DNA of 64,000 nucleotides from Bog-532 sp963824545 (GCA_963824545.1 CAWGPP010000021.1:26633-90632); one strand, 5' to 3'; positions 1 to 8,716 are shown, counted from the stretch's first letter. The notes: generated by a model not told the origin, from the sequence alone. A program made the numbers and translations.

Positions 1-33
1 GGCGGCTCCCGGCTGCGGGCGCTGCCGGACACA

Positions 34-1092
34 GTGAGCGCCCCGGCGCACCTGCGCGAGCAGGCCACCACTGTCCTGCCGGCCCAGGCCGCCGCGGCAC
101 CGCCGCGACCGGCTCGCGCCGGATCCCCGGTCCCGGCCGCCGCGCATCCGGCCCCGCCGGCACCCCGCCCGGCCCTGACCGGCGTGCATCCCCGGCCGCC
201 GGCCCCGCCGGCACCCCGCCCGGCCCCGCCGGCACCCCGCCCGGCCCCGCCGGCACCCCGCCCGGCCCCGCCGGCACCCCGCCCGGCCCTGACCGGCGTG
301 CATCCAGGGCCGCCGGCCCCGCCGGCACCCCGCCCGGCTCCCGCCGCGCATCCGGTCCCGGACGGGCTCACGGGAAGCAGGCAACGGTGGACCCGCTCCG
401 CGTGCATCCTGCTGGCTGTTGCCGGATTGGCCGCGCTGTGGGGCGGTTATGCCCGGGGATGGGCGTGGACCGGTTTCCGCGCGAACGGGCAGCTGTGGGA
501 TTGGCTGCATCTCCTGCTGCTGCCGGTGGTCCTCGGCACCATCCCGCTGTGGATCCGGCATAAGGAGCACATCAGCCGCACCCGGCGCGTCAGCTACGCA
601 GTGCTCATCGTGGCCTGGGCCGGGTTCGTTGCTGTTGGTTACCTGATCCCGCTGAAGTGGACCGGCTTCCACGGCCAGAGGCTGTGGGACTGGCTGCACC
701 TGCTCTTGCTGCCGGCGGCGATCGCCAGCACGCGGGCGCTGACAAGAAGGGGCGGTCGGCCAGCCAGCATCCTGCGGTCGCTGCGCCCGTATCAGACGGG
801 CATCATCGCCGCCCTGGCCGCCGGCTGGGTCGTTTCGGTGATCGGCGGTTACGCTCTGCGGTGGGCGTGGACCGGGTATGCCGGGAACACCCTATGGGAC
901 TGGTTCCAGCTGCTGCTCGTGCCGCTGGTGTGCCCGACCCTCCTGTACCCGGCGCTGCTCAAATGGGTCACCGGCAACGCGGCCGGACGTGCCAGCCAGG
1001 CTGCCGCTGCCCGGAACGCGGCCGCCGCGCGCCGGACACCACCGCAGGACCCGATGGCCCGGGCATACGCGGTCGGCCCGCGGGCCCGCTAA
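34..1092 (+). CDS. Proline-rich multi-pass membrane protein with three internal two-helix repeats
   Basis: The first ~110 residues are Pro/Ala/Arg-rich and encoded by a 21-nt tandem repeat (PAPPAPR units, about 150-350). After that come three homologous modules of roughly 65 residues. Each has a hydrophobic helix, a W-x-W-T-G-[FY] or K-W-T-G-F motif, the signature LWDW[LF], and a second Leu-rich helix, predicting six membrane segments. The C-terminus is an Ala/Arg-rich cytoplasmic-looking tail. GTG at 34 is the first start seen, but no convincing ribosome binding site precedes it and the frame is open to the window edge, so the gene may begin outside. I recognise the LWDWLHLLLLP repeat as recurring in uncharacterised actinobacterial membrane proteins; no function is known to me. 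Confidence 0.7.
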   Translation: MSAPAHLREQATTVLPAQAAAAPPRPARAGSPVPAAAHPAPPAPRPALTGVHPRPPAPPAPRPAPPAPRPAPPAPRPAPPAPRPALTGVHPGPPAPPAPRPAPAAHPVPDGLTGSRQRWTRSACILLAVAGLAALWGGYARGWAWTGFRANGQLWDWLHLLLLPVVLGTIPLWIRHKEHISRTRRVSYAVLIVAWAGFVAVGYLIPLKWTGFHGQRLWDWLHLLLLPAAIASTRALTRRGGRPASILRSLRPYQTGIIAALAAGWVVSVIGGYALRWAWTGYAGNTLWDWFQLLLVPLVCPTLLYPALLKWVTGNAAGRASQAAAARNAAAARRTPPQDPMARAYAVGPRAR

Positions 1093-1322
1093 CTTACCCG
1101 GGAAGATCCGGGGGAAAGCTAAGAGATCCGGTTTCAAGGGGCTTCCAGACGCCGCTGAAACGCGCGCCAGGAACCGTCAATTTAAACAGGCATATTCGCA
1201 AGAATCTCTTTTGCGGGCACACCGATAGCCGGCGTATTCCGGTGTATCAGGGAAGCCGTCCGCACCCTCCGAAATAGTGCGAGCCCAGGCAGCTGGGCAC
1301 AACCAGAAAGGAACGACAACCC

Positions 1323-1880
1323 ATGAGCGAAACCTACGAGCAGGCATACGAGCTGGCTGACCCGTTCTCCTTTGAGAATCCTGACCAATATTCAAATGGC
1401 CAGTACCAGCAGGACGGCTCACCGCAGGAGGACCCGGTCCAGTACCAGCAGGACGGCTACTACGGGTCCGGGTATGCAGATACGGCCAGCACTGATTCGG
1501 CAGGCTCCTATTCAGGCTCCTATTCAGAAAGCGAGGCCAACACGGCCCCCGATCAGGGCGGCTATGCGCAGGAGGACCCGGTCCAGTACCAGCAGGACGG
1601 CTACTACGGGTCCGGGTATGCAGATACGGCCAGCACTGATTCGGCAGGCTCCTATTCAGGCTCCTATTCAGAAGGCGAGGCCGCCACGGCCCCCGATCAG
1701 GGCGGCTATGCGCAGGAGGAGCCGGGCAACGAACAGCAGGGCGGCTACTACGGGTCCGGGTATGCAGATACGGCTAGCACTGATTCGGCAGGCTACTATT
1801 CAGACCCTTATTCAGACCCGAGCGCTATTTCAGACCCGAGCGCTATTTCAGACCCGAATGGTAGCCCTTATGGGTATTAG
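1323..1880 (+). CDS. Low-complexity Tyr/Gln/Gly/Ser-rich repeat protein
   Basis: ATG at 1323 follows a good ribosome binding site (GAAAGGA about 9 nt upstream). The 185-residue product is almost entirely repeat: a 48-residue (144-nt) unit with QYQQDGYYGSGYADTAS and SYSGSYSE blocks, present about 2.7 times and nearly identical at DNA level (key phase points 1455, 1599, 1743). It ends in short SDPSAI repeats. There is no signal peptide, no membrane segment, almost no Lys/Arg and many Asp/Glu, so it should be acidic and disordered. The Tyr/Gly/Ser/Gln bias resembles prion-like or condensate-forming proteins, which is inference only. Two strong hairpins follow the stop. No family recognised. Confidence 0.7.
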   Translation: MSETYEQAYELADPFSFENPDQYSNGQYQQDGSPQEDPVQYQQDGYYGSGYADTASTDSAGSYSGSYSESEANTAPDQGGYAQEDPVQYQQDGYYGSGYADTASTDSAGSYSGSYSEGEAATAPDQGGYAQEEPGNEQQGGYYGSGYADTASTDSAGYYSDPYSDPSAISDPSAISDPNGSPYGY

Positions 1881-1889
1881 GCGGGCTTA

Positions 1890-1913
1890 GCCTCTCCTGG
1901 CAAGAGGAGGGGC
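1890..1913 (+). terminator. Hairpin after the repeat protein
   Basis: A 9-bp stem (1890-1898 with 1905-1913, one G-T pair) encloses a 6-nt loop, 10 nt after the stop codon at 1880. It has no T-tract, as is common for actinomycete terminators. Confidence 0.6.
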
Positions 1914-2015
1914 GCCGGGCCAGGTGGCTGAGCGCGTGAGCTTCGCAACGAAGGTACTCCGCGAGGGCATACCTTGCCATAGCCAACGTTGCGGCTCAGA
2001 AAAGCGCAGTAAGCA

Positions 2016-2054
2016 GCAGGAGGCCTGCGGGGTACCACCCCGTGGGCCTCCTGC
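2016..2054. terminator. Long GC-rich hairpin in the 1881-2282 gap
   Basis: 2016-2025 (GCAGGAGGCC) pairs perfectly with 2045-2054. The stem then continues through two wobble pairs and a 6-bp inner stem (2028-2033 with 2037-2042) to a 3-nt loop. It lies between the convergent repeat-protein gene and the PCuAC-like gene and probably terminates one or both. The rest of 1881-2282 holds nothing else I can support. Confidence 0.55.
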
Positions 2055-2282
2055 GTGCGGCTATGCGCCGGGCTCGGCGAGAGCCGCGGCGAGCCTCTTG
2101 ATAAGAAGAAAGCCCGGGAAAAAACCGGTGACATTTTCCTCAGACGATAGTCCCGAGTCAACCAATCGGTCTCCCTATGTCTCGGTTGAAGCCCTATGGA
2201 AAAGCGCCTTATGTGCCAGCCCTTCATCTCCTGTAGCAGGTTCCAACCGCAGAATGATAGGACGCCAGGCGCCGCCTTAACG

Positions 2283-2813
2283 TTAGTTCAGGAAGTAGCT
2301 GCCGCCGCCGGATTCCGGGTCGGTGACGAGGGCCACCACGCTGACCGTGCCCGCGTGGGCGAACTTCAGGGTCAGGATGATGTCCTTGCCGCCTTGCAGG
2401 TGACCGGCCCCGGTAATGCGCAGGCGGTAGCTGTTGGGGTTCATCCGCATCAGGCTGTCGGCGGGAACGGCGATCTCCGGCACCAGCTTCATGACCATCG
2501 TGCTGCCGCGCAGGCCCTCCGGGGCGAGGAAACTGACGTGGCCGCCGGCGCTCGTGCTGGCCGACAGCAGGTGGTCGGTCGTCGCGGCGTTGTTGCGGAT
2601 GTCCAGGTAGGCCACGGTCGTGCCGGGCGTCGTCGGCAGCGGGATGTACGCGCTGGCGATCGCGATCTTGGTGTTGGCCGCGCCGCATCCGGACAGCGCC
2701 AGCATCACGGCCAGCGAGCAGGCCAGCGCCACCGCAGCCGCCAGCCGCCGGGCGGCCACCGCGAGCGCCCCCCGGGTCAGCGAGCGCACCGGAGCCTGAC
2801 CTGAACTCAACAT
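2283..2813 (-). CDS. Secreted lipoprotein, PCuAC/DUF461-like copper chaperone family
   Basis: An N-terminal signal sequence with an Arg-rich n-region and Ala/Leu core ends in the lipobox LSGC, predicting a lipid-anchored extracellular protein. The remaining ~130 residues fit the small cupredoxin-like PCuAC fold: a YLDIRN strand, a DHLL segment, an HVSFL segment, and a MNPNSYRLRITG region where the family normally has a PGGxHxM-type motif. That motif's His and Met ligands appear to be replaced by Ser-Tyr-Arg, so copper binding is uncertain. Family members normally deliver Cu(I) to cytochrome oxidase or act in periplasmic copper handling. It is monocistronic as far as I can see. Family assignment is fairly sure, metal function is not. 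Confidence 0.65.
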   Translation of the reverse strand: MLSSGQAPVRSLTRGALAVAARRLAAAVALACSLAVMLALSGCGAANTKIAIASAYIPLPTTPGTTVAYLDIRNNAATTDHLLSASTSAGGHVSFLAPEGLRGSTMVMKLVPEIAVPADSLMRMNPNSYRLRITGAGHLQGGKDIILTLKFAHAGTVSVVALVTDPESGGGSYFLN

Positions 2814-2918
2814 CGTCGTCGCCCTGCCTCGCCCATCAATTGCGTCTGAATGACTTCACGTTAGCGCCTTCCCCACGGGCCGGTGCGCCGGCAGCCGCCC
2901 GAACCGGGCCGGACCGGG

Positions 2919-4457
2919 TCAGCCGCGATCGACGGCGGTGCCGAGCAGGCCGAGCGGCGGCGAGCCCAGGCTCATCATCGCGCTGTGGAACCGGTGCAGC
3001 GTGAAACCGGCGCCCCATTCCTTCCGCGCCCGTTCGCGCAGCCGGAGGATCTCCAGCTTGCCCCAGGTGTAACGGCCGTACGTGGGGTCGAACGTCGCGC
3101 GGCTCGCCTCGGACAGCGCCGCCGGGCCGGCCAGGTGGGTGTCCGCCTCGAACCGGCGGGCCGCCTCCGGCACCGTCATCCCGGCCGTGTGCACCCCGAT
3201 GGCGCAGGCCAGCCGGGTGACCCGGACCAGGGCCTCCAGCCAGACGCCGATCGCGAACCGCGGGTCCGCGGCACCGAACCCCTCATCTACGCAGAGTTCC
3301 TCCGCGTAATGGGCCCAGCCCTCGATGAAGGCCGCCGACTGCAGCGTGCGCCGGACGTCACCGGGCGCGTGCCGCAGCGCCCGGCCGTGCGAGAAGTGCC
3401 CCGGCGCGACCTCGTGCACGGTGATCCCCGGCAGCGTGGTGGCGCTGAACATCTCCAGCCATTCCTCGGCTTCGCGGTCCGGCCACGACTCGTCCGGGGG
3501 AGTGATGTAGTACCACGACGGGCCGTCCGGCTCGCCCGGGGCGTTCCACGACATCATGGCCACCGCCCAGCGCCGCGATTCCGGCGCCAGGCCGACGAGG
3601 CACTCCCCGTCGGAGTAGGGCACGAGGTTCTTCTCACGGGTGAAGTCGATGGCCTGCTGGGTCGAGATCCGCGCCGCATCGAGCACGCCCGCGCCATCCG
3701 GGTGATCGTGCACCAGTTCGCGCGCCACGTCGAGGGGCGGGCGGCTGGCGTCGATCAGGGCGCAGTCCTCGGCCAGGCGGGCAAGCAGCCGGTCCCGTTC
3801 GGCGTCGGCCTGTGCCGCGAGCCGTCCCAGGTCGACCGGCATCGCCTCGCCGCTGCTGAGCAGGGCGGAAAGCCCCCGGCTGCCCAGCGCGACGTCCGGT
3901 GGGCCGATGGCGGCGGCGTGTTCCACGTGGCCGGTGAGCCGCGCGTGCGCGGCCAGCGCGGCGTCGCGGATGGCCGGCTCGGTGCCGTGCGGGATGCCGG
4001 CCGACAGCCCGCGGACGGCACCGACCAGCGAGTTCGCGACCGGCCTGCTGAGCCGGTCGAGGGCCTCGATGGCGTGGTCCGCGGCGTGCGGCCACGCGCT
4101 GAGGTGGGCGATCCGGGCCGCGTCCCGCTCGATCTGCGGTGCGTAGTCCCGGTCGTAGCAGGAGACGTCCATCTCGCCGAGGTGCAGCAGCGGGTTGCTG
4201 CGGTGCAGTTCGAGATCGCCGTACACGACCTGCGCGAGCTTCTCGAACGCGGCCAGATGTGCCTCGTCGTGCGCGTCCGCGAGGGGCGTGCTGGCCTCGC
4301 GCGCCGTGGCCAGCGCCGCCAGGCCCTCGCGCACCCCCGCGGGCGACAGGTCCTGAACGATGCCGTCGTACTCGTGCCGCCCGCTCGCCTCGCGCGCTTC
4401 CGCGACGTTCAGGTCACACAGCGCGCGGACGCGCGGGCTCAGTTCGGTGCCATTCAT
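2919..4457 (-). CDS. DUF885 family metallopeptidase-like protein
   Basis: The 512-residue protein matches the DUF885 family in length and in its central motif HEVAPGHF (about residues 348-355). The HExxPGH arrangement resembles a zinc-peptidase active site, with further conserved Glu and His residues downstream (GWAHYAEELC, EALVRVTRLAC). No signal peptide is visible, so it is probably cytoplasmic. The start is the ATG at 4457; the next gene upstream on this strand starts at 5199. DUF885 proteins are generally annotated as hypothetical or as peptidases; substrate unknown. Family confidence is high. Confidence 0.85.
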   Translation of the reverse strand: MNGTELSPRVRALCDLNVAEAREASGRHEYDGIVQDLSPAGVREGLAALATAREASTPLADAHDEAHLAAFEKLAQVVYGDLELHRSNPLLHLGEMDVSCYDRDYAPQIERDAARIAHLSAWPHAADHAIEALDRLSRPVANSLVGAVRGLSAGIPHGTEPAIRDAALAAHARLTGHVEHAAAIGPPDVALGSRGLSALLSSGEAMPVDLGRLAAQADAERDRLLARLAEDCALIDASRPPLDVARELVHDHPDGAGVLDAARISTQQAIDFTREKNLVPYSDGECLVGLAPESRRWAVAMMSWNAPGEPDGPSWYYITPPDESWPDREAEEWLEMFSATTLPGITVHEVAPGHFSHGRALRHAPGDVRRTLQSAAFIEGWAHYAEELCVDEGFGAADPRFAIGVWLEALVRVTRLACAIGVHTAGMTVPEAARRFEADTHLAGPAALSEASRATFDPTYGRYTWGKLEILRLRERARKEWGAGFTLHRFHSAMMSLGSPPLGLLGTAVDRG

Positions 4458-4491
4458 GCCCCCCGACGTTACCGGTCGCCCGGCGGCGGGG

Positions 4492-5199
4492 TCAGGGCAC
4501 CTGCCCCTGCACGCCCGCGCCCGAGCGGACCGGCATGACGGTCAGGATGTTTACCTTGCCTGAGCAGGCGGGGAACGTGTGGCCGAGGTAGGCCGCGGCC
4601 GTGTTCCCGGGCGGGTACACCTTCAGCCAGTTAGCCGTGACCGGGTGGCAGATCGAAGCCGAATAGTTGCCGGCCTGCACGACCTGCAGCCAGGCGTGCG
4701 CGGTAGCGTGCGCGGCCAGCGATACCGACACGGACGAGACGTTGGGGGCGCGGGTCGCGGCAGCGCCGATCTGGCTGCCGTTAGGACCGGTAACGAACGA
4801 CACGCCAGGGAACCCGTAGATGGAGCACGCCGCGCCGGACGTATTGGTGAAGTTGATCGGCACGTACGTGCTGCCCGCGGCGCCGCCGCCCTGGTTGCTG
4901 GCCAGGCTTACCGAGAGCGCGGAGGTGTTGCACGCGGCCAGGCCGGTCGCGCCCGAGGCGTGGGACGAGGGGCTGGTGGCCGGCGAGCTGGTGATCGGGG
5001 TCGCGCTCGATCCGGCCGTTCCCGCGCCGCCCGACGACGACGTCCCCTGCGGCGACGCGCTGCCCCCCGACGAGCCGCAGCCGGCCGCCGTGACGGCGAC
5101 GGCGCCGGCCAGGCACGCCGCGGTCAGGCCCCGCCGTGCGCTGACAGAAAGTGTGATCATCCCCATACCCTTCGTATTCACCAGCCCGGCTCTGCGCAA
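4492..5199 (-). CDS. DUF4232 domain secreted lipoprotein
   Basis: The signal sequence leads into the lipobox VTAAGC, then a Gly/Ser/Thr/Pro-rich linker of about 50 residues, then a DUF4232 domain starting LAACNTSALSVSL. That domain carries the family's hallmark Cys pairs and the NTSGAACSIYGFPGVSF segment. The most upstream start is at 5199, but an internal ATG a few codons in (MGMITLSV) gives a more typical signal peptide and may be the real one. DUF4232 lipoproteins are abundant in Streptomyces and relatives; their role is unknown. The stop lies 34 bp before the DUF885 gene on the same strand, so co-transcription is possible. Confidence 0.8.
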   Translation of the reverse strand: MRRAGLVNTKGMGMITLSVSARRGLTAACLAGAVAVTAAGCGSSGGSASPQGTSSSGGAGTAGSSATPITSSPATSPSSHASGATGLAACNTSALSVSLASNQGGGAAGSTYVPINFTNTSGAACSIYGFPGVSFVTGPNGSQIGAAATRAPNVSSVSVSLAAHATAHAWLQVVQAGNYSASICHPVTANWLKVYPPGNTAAAYLGHTFPACSGKVNILTVMPVRSGAGVQGQVP

Positions 5200-5466
5200 A
5201 CCAGCGGCCCCGGCTCCCCCGGTGCCGGACCCGCCCCCGGCACTCCGGTGCTCAATGTATCGCTGCGCTCCCGAAATCTTTACGAAGCGTCACGACACGC
5301 CCGGCGGGCGCCGCTTATCTGTGTTCCTGGTCTTGAGACGCCCGAACCCGCTCCGGGGTTGGGCCCTTTGTGGCCGTGGTCCCAGCGGGTAGGGATGGAG
5401 AAGAGAAGGACAGGTAACGGAAGACCCGCGCCGCGGACCGGGCGCGCCAGGACACGGAGGATGCGG

Positions 5467-6048
5467 ATGCCGGGAGCCGGCGAGTTAACCACCCGGCCCG
5501 AGCTGGCCGGCACCTTCGGCATGGTGGCCTCGACGCATTGGCTGCAGTCCTCGCCGGTGGTGCCCGCGCTCGGCTTCTGCCTGGGCACCCGCGCGCAGAT
5601 GTTCACGCTGGAGCCCGGGCTGCCCGCGACGCTGGCGCCCGGCAAGCGGCCGCGCACCACGCTGTCACCCAGCCTGGCGTTGCGCGACGGCGAGCCCTAC
5701 CTGGCGTTCGGCACGCCCGGCGGGGATCAGCAGGACCAGTGGACGCTGGCGTTCTTCCTCAACCACGTCCACTTCGGGATGAACCTGCAGCAGGCGATCG
5801 ACGCGGCCGAGTTCCACACCCGGCACTTCCCGTCGTCGTTCTACCCGCGGGCGGCGGCGCCCCGCACCCTCGACGTCGAGGAACGGGTGGGGGAGCGCGT
5901 CATCACGGAGCTGCGCCGGCGCGGGCACGAGGTGCTCGTCTATCCGCCCTGGTCGCTGGGCCGGGTCAGCGCCGTCGCGCGCCGTGGCGGCCTGCTCTAC
6001 GCCGCCGCCAACCCCCGCGGCATGCAGGGCTACGCTGTCGGCCGCTGA
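5467..6048 (+). pseudogene. C-terminal remnant of a gamma-glutamyltransferase family protein
   Basis: Starting at the second of two close ATGs, with GGAGG at 5456-5460, this frame encodes about 193 residues matching only the C-terminal part of the GGT/acylase (Ntn-hydrolase) family. Recognisable segments include GTRAQMF, LAPGKRPRTTL, AFGTPGGDQQDQW, the NHVHFGMNLQQAIDA helix and the terminal ANPRGMQGYAVGR. Normal members are about 500-600 residues. The large subunit is gone, and the TTH-type nucleophile segment is represented only by a scrambled STHWLQSSP, so no autoprocessing or hydrolase activity is expected. The surviving ribosome binding site could still allow a stub to be made. Clear decay product. 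Confidence 0.75.
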
Positions 6049-6067
6049 CGCCGCCCGCCCGGCCCGA

Positions 6068-6445
6068 TCAGAACGGCCGGGTCAGGCTTTCGAACATGGG
6101 GAAGTGGCGAACGTTCAGGGTGGCCAGTTCGAGCCCTTCCACCTGGGCGGTAGCCGCGATCAGGTAGTCCCCGAGGCCGATGCCCGAATGTGAGCGCCGG
6201 TAGGCACGCATCAGTTCCGCCGCCCGCCAGGCGATCCGCTCGCTGACCGGAAACGGGTGCAGGCTCGCCAGCATGCGGGTCACCTCGCGTCGTTCGGGTG
6301 AACGCATCCCGCCGGCCACTTCCGCCAGGCTGACCGCGCTGACCGCCAGCACCCCGGTGCGCCGGCGTGCGCTGATCAGCCAGTCACGGGCCGCCTCGGC
6401 ACCTCGCAGATGCGCGATGAGGACGTCGCTGTCGACCAGGATCAA
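6068..6445 (-). CDS. vapC: PIN-domain ribonuclease toxin (VapC type)
   Basis: A 125-residue PIN domain. It begins ILVDSDVLIAHLRG with the first metal-binding Asp, has the second acidic position in SLAEVAGG and the third in GIGLGDYLIAATA, and ends in TLNVRHFPMF, the usual VapC C-terminal block. VapC toxins are Mg-dependent endoribonucleases, often tRNA-specific. The ATG at 6445 overlaps the stop of the upstream antitoxin gene by 4 nt (ATGA), giving translational coupling. Function by family; cellular target not predictable. Confidence 0.88.
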   Translation of the reverse strand: MILVDSDVLIAHLRGAEAARDWLISARRRTGVLAVSAVSLAEVAGGMRSPERREVTRMLASLHPFPVSERIAWRAAELMRAYRRSHSGIGLGDYLIAATAQVEGLELATLNVRHFPMFESLTRPF

Positions 6446-6702
6446 CGGCCGGCCACCCGGTTCAGGTGGGCGGCTCGTTCGTCAGGCCCGCGCGCCAGGA
6501 ACGCGTCACCGTCGTCGCTCAGCGCTCCGAAGGAGTCGTTAATCGCGATCAGGTCGGAGCCCAGGTCGGCCGAACCAGATCCACTGAGCTCGCGGTCGAT
6601 CAGCTCCCGGATCACTTCAGCCCGGGAGCGCCCCTGCGCCCTGGCCACGGCGTCCAGCGCAGCGGACTGATCTTCGCCCAGATATATGTTGGTCCGCTTC
6701 AT
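6442..6702 (-). CDS. vapB: Ribbon-helix-helix antitoxin partner of VapC
   Basis: The start chosen is the ATG at 6702, giving MKRTNIYLGEDQ, the canonical beta-strand start of an RHH antitoxin, followed by ALDAVARAQGRSRAEVIRELI (helix-turn-helix). The acidic, flexible C-terminal half should wrap the toxin. The 86-residue length is typical. An upstream in-frame start at 6774 would run through the likely operator and is not favoured. It would repress its own operon with VapC through the repeats at 6701-6719. Confidence 0.85.
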   Translation of the reverse strand: MKRTNIYLGEDQSAALDAVARAQGRSRAEVIRELIDRELSGSGSADLGSDLIAINDSFGALSDDGDAFLARGPDERAAHLNRVAGR

Positions 6703-6719
6703 ACACCACACTATACACC
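6701..6719. promoter_or_regulatory. Direct-repeat operator candidate for the VapBC operon
   Basis: ATACACC occurs at 6701-6707 and again at 6713-6719, a 12-bp period, at and just upstream of the antitoxin start codon. RHH antitoxins commonly bind short tandem sites with about this spacing. Inference from repeat and position. Confidence 0.4.
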
Positions 6720-6948
6720 GATCCGTCCGCACGGCGGGCGGCGGGCCCCTGACAGGTTCACCTGCCCTGGCCACTGCTTACGTCCCTGACCAGGGGTTAC
6801 CCCGCTCCTGGCGTCACCGTCCTGGCCATGACATGTGTCATGACGGGTCCAGGATGCACGGCACTGCCGCCGCGCGGCCGCCTTTGGTGTCATGGAGTAA
6901 CCGCCTCGGCGTGCACATTCCGAGCGGTCACACACGGAGGGAAACATC

Positions 6949-7929
6949 ATGACTATGGGATCGACGGGGGCCTCGGGAGCGCCGGTGGTCTCCTTCGAGA
7001 ACGTGCGGAAGCACTACGGCCGCGTGAAGGCGGTCGACGGGCTGACGATGGACCTGCGGCCGGGCGAGACGGTCGCGTTCCTCGGCCCGAACGGGGCGGG
7101 CAAGTCCACGTCGCTGGACATGCTGCTGAACCTGCGCAAGCCGACCAGCGGCAGGATCCGGATGTTCGGCTCCGACCCGTACCACGCGATCAAGGCCGGG
7201 CGGGTCGGCGCGATGCTCCAGTCCGGCGGGCTGATGCCGGAGGTCACGGTGCGTGAGCTCGTCGCGCTGGTGACCGGCATCCATCCCCGCCCGCTGCCCG
7301 TCGAGCAGACGCTGAAGCGGGCGGGCATCGATGGCTTCGCCGGCCAGCGCGTCGACAAGCTGTCCGGCGGCCAGACCCAGCGCGTCCGGTTCGCGCTGGC
7401 CATCGTGGGCGAAAGCGACCTGATCGTGCTCGACGAGCCCACCACGGCCATGGACGTGGAGACCCGCCAGGCGTTCTGGGCCAACATGAAGGCCGAGGTC
7501 GCCGAGGGCCGGACGCTTCTGTTCGCCACGCACTACCTCGAGGAAGCCGACCAGGCCGCCGACCGGATCCTCGTTATCAACAAGGGCCGCCTGCTCGCCG
7601 ACGGGACGCCGAGCCAGATCAAGGCGCGCGCGGGGGCCAAGCGGATCTCGTTCCGGCTGGACCAGATCGACGAGCCGTTCCTGCTCGGGCTGCCCGCCCT
7701 GGCGAACGTCGAGATCCGGCACGACCTGGTGCAGATCCAGACGTCGGACTCCGACCGCACTCTGTACGCGCTGCTCGACGCCGGCTACCGGCCGCGCGAG
7801 ATCGAGGTGTCCAGCCTCGGCCTGGAGCAGGCATTCCTGGCGATCACGGCCGAAGACGACAACGGCACCGCCGCCGGCGCCTACACCGCGACGCAGCCGG
7901 TCCCCGGTTACGCGCGGAACGGCCGCTGA
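6949..7929 (+). CDS. ABC-2 type transporter ATP-binding protein (DrrA-like)
   Basis: A 326-residue ABC ATPase with Walker A GPNGAGKS, the Q-loop in MLQSGGLMPEVTV, the signature LSGGQTQRVRFA, Walker B LIVLDEP with the catalytic Glu, and the H-loop in FATHYLEEA. The ~100-residue C-terminal extension is typical of DrrA/CcmA-like drug or lipid exporters. GGAGGG lies about 8 nt before ATG 6949. It is the first gene of an apparent operon with the permease (7985), histidine kinase (8847) and response regulator (10370), the layout of envelope-stress or antibiotic-responsive export systems. Substrate unknown. Confidence 0.9.
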   Translation: MTMGSTGASGAPVVSFENVRKHYGRVKAVDGLTMDLRPGETVAFLGPNGAGKSTSLDMLLNLRKPTSGRIRMFGSDPYHAIKAGRVGAMLQSGGLMPEVTVRELVALVTGIHPRPLPVEQTLKRAGIDGFAGQRVDKLSGGQTQRVRFALAIVGESDLIVLDEPTTAMDVETRQAFWANMKAEVAEGRTLLFATHYLEEADQAADRILVINKGRLLADGTPSQIKARAGAKRISFRLDQIDEPFLLGLPALANVEIRHDLVQIQTSDSDRTLYALLDAGYRPREIEVSSLGLEQAFLAITAEDDNGTAAGAYTATQPVPGYARNGR

Positions 7930-7984
7930 ACGCCTACCGCGGGCACCCCAGCCACCCAGCACGCAGAACAAGGAGACACCTGCC

Positions 7985-8716
7985 ATGAACAGCACCCTCG
8001 CGCTGGCCCGCGCCGAAATCCGCCGGCTCGGCCGGAACAAGCGGTACAGCATCTTCTCCGTCGGCCTGCCGGTCGTGCTCTACCTGATCGTCGCGCCGAC
8101 GGTGAAGGGCGTCCACGTGTACGGCGTGGCCTACGCCGCGTACTACATGATCGCGATGGCGTCGATCGGCGCGTTCAGCGGCGCGCTGACCGGTAACGCG
8201 CAGCGCATCTCCCAGGAGCGCAAGGACGGCTGGGTCCGCCAGCTGCGGCTCACCGCCCTGCCGGCCAACGCCTACGTCATCGCCAAGATCATCGCCTCGA
8301 TCGTCATCACGGTGCCTTCGATCGTCGTCGTGCTGCTGCTGGGGCGGTTCTACGGCGGCGTGCACATGGAGCTGTGGCGGTGGCTCGCCGTGGGCGGCAC
8401 GATCTGGATCGGCTCGCTGACCTTCACCGCGCTCGCGGTCGCCATCGGGTACCGGTTCATGCCGGACAGCGTGCAGCCTATGGCCATGTTCGTGTACTTC
8501 GTGATGTCGATCCTGGGCGGCCTCTGGTTCGCGCTGACCGGCTTCCTGGGGAAGATCGGCCACTTCCTGCCGACCTACCAGATCACCCGGATCGGCACCG
8601 ACCTGATCAGCAACCACTCGGTGCCGGGCACCGCGTACCTCACGATCCTCGCCTGGTTCGCGGGCTTCGTCGTGCTCGCCGTGCTGGCGGTGCGGAGCAC
8701 GGCCGAGACCGTCTGA
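7985..8716 (+). CDS. ABC-2 type transporter permease
   Basis: A 243-residue integral membrane protein with about six hydrophobic segments (for example VVLYLIVAPTVKG, IIASIVITVPSIVVVLLL, WLAVGGTIWIGSLTFTALA, AWFAGFVVLAVLAV) and the conserved GGLWFALTGFLG loop of ABC-2 permeases. AAGGAGA precedes the ATG at proper spacing. It lies 55 bp after the ATPase gene and should form the membrane half of that exporter. Confidence 0.88.
   Translation: MNSTLALARAEIRRLGRNKRYSIFSVGLPVVLYLIVAPTVKGVHVYGVAYAAYYMIAMASIGAFSGALTGNAQRISQERKDGWVRQLRLTALPANAYVIAKIIASIVITVPSIVVVLLLGRFYGGVHMELWRWLAVGGTIWIGSLTFTALAVAIGYRFMPDSVQPMAMFVYFVMSILGGLWFALTGFLGKIGHFLPTYQITRIGTDLISNHSVPGTAYLTILAWFAGFVVLAVLAVRSTAETV

Noticed and set aside
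1924..2280. 118-codon plus-strand frame after the repeat protein
   Set aside because: It runs through the strong hairpin at 2016-2054 and has no start site or family features.
2883..4538. Long plus-strand open frame opposite the DUF885 gene
   Set aside because: It is a GC-driven shadow: Arg/Pro/Gly-rich, with no motifs, and lies exactly over a conserved gene on the other strand.
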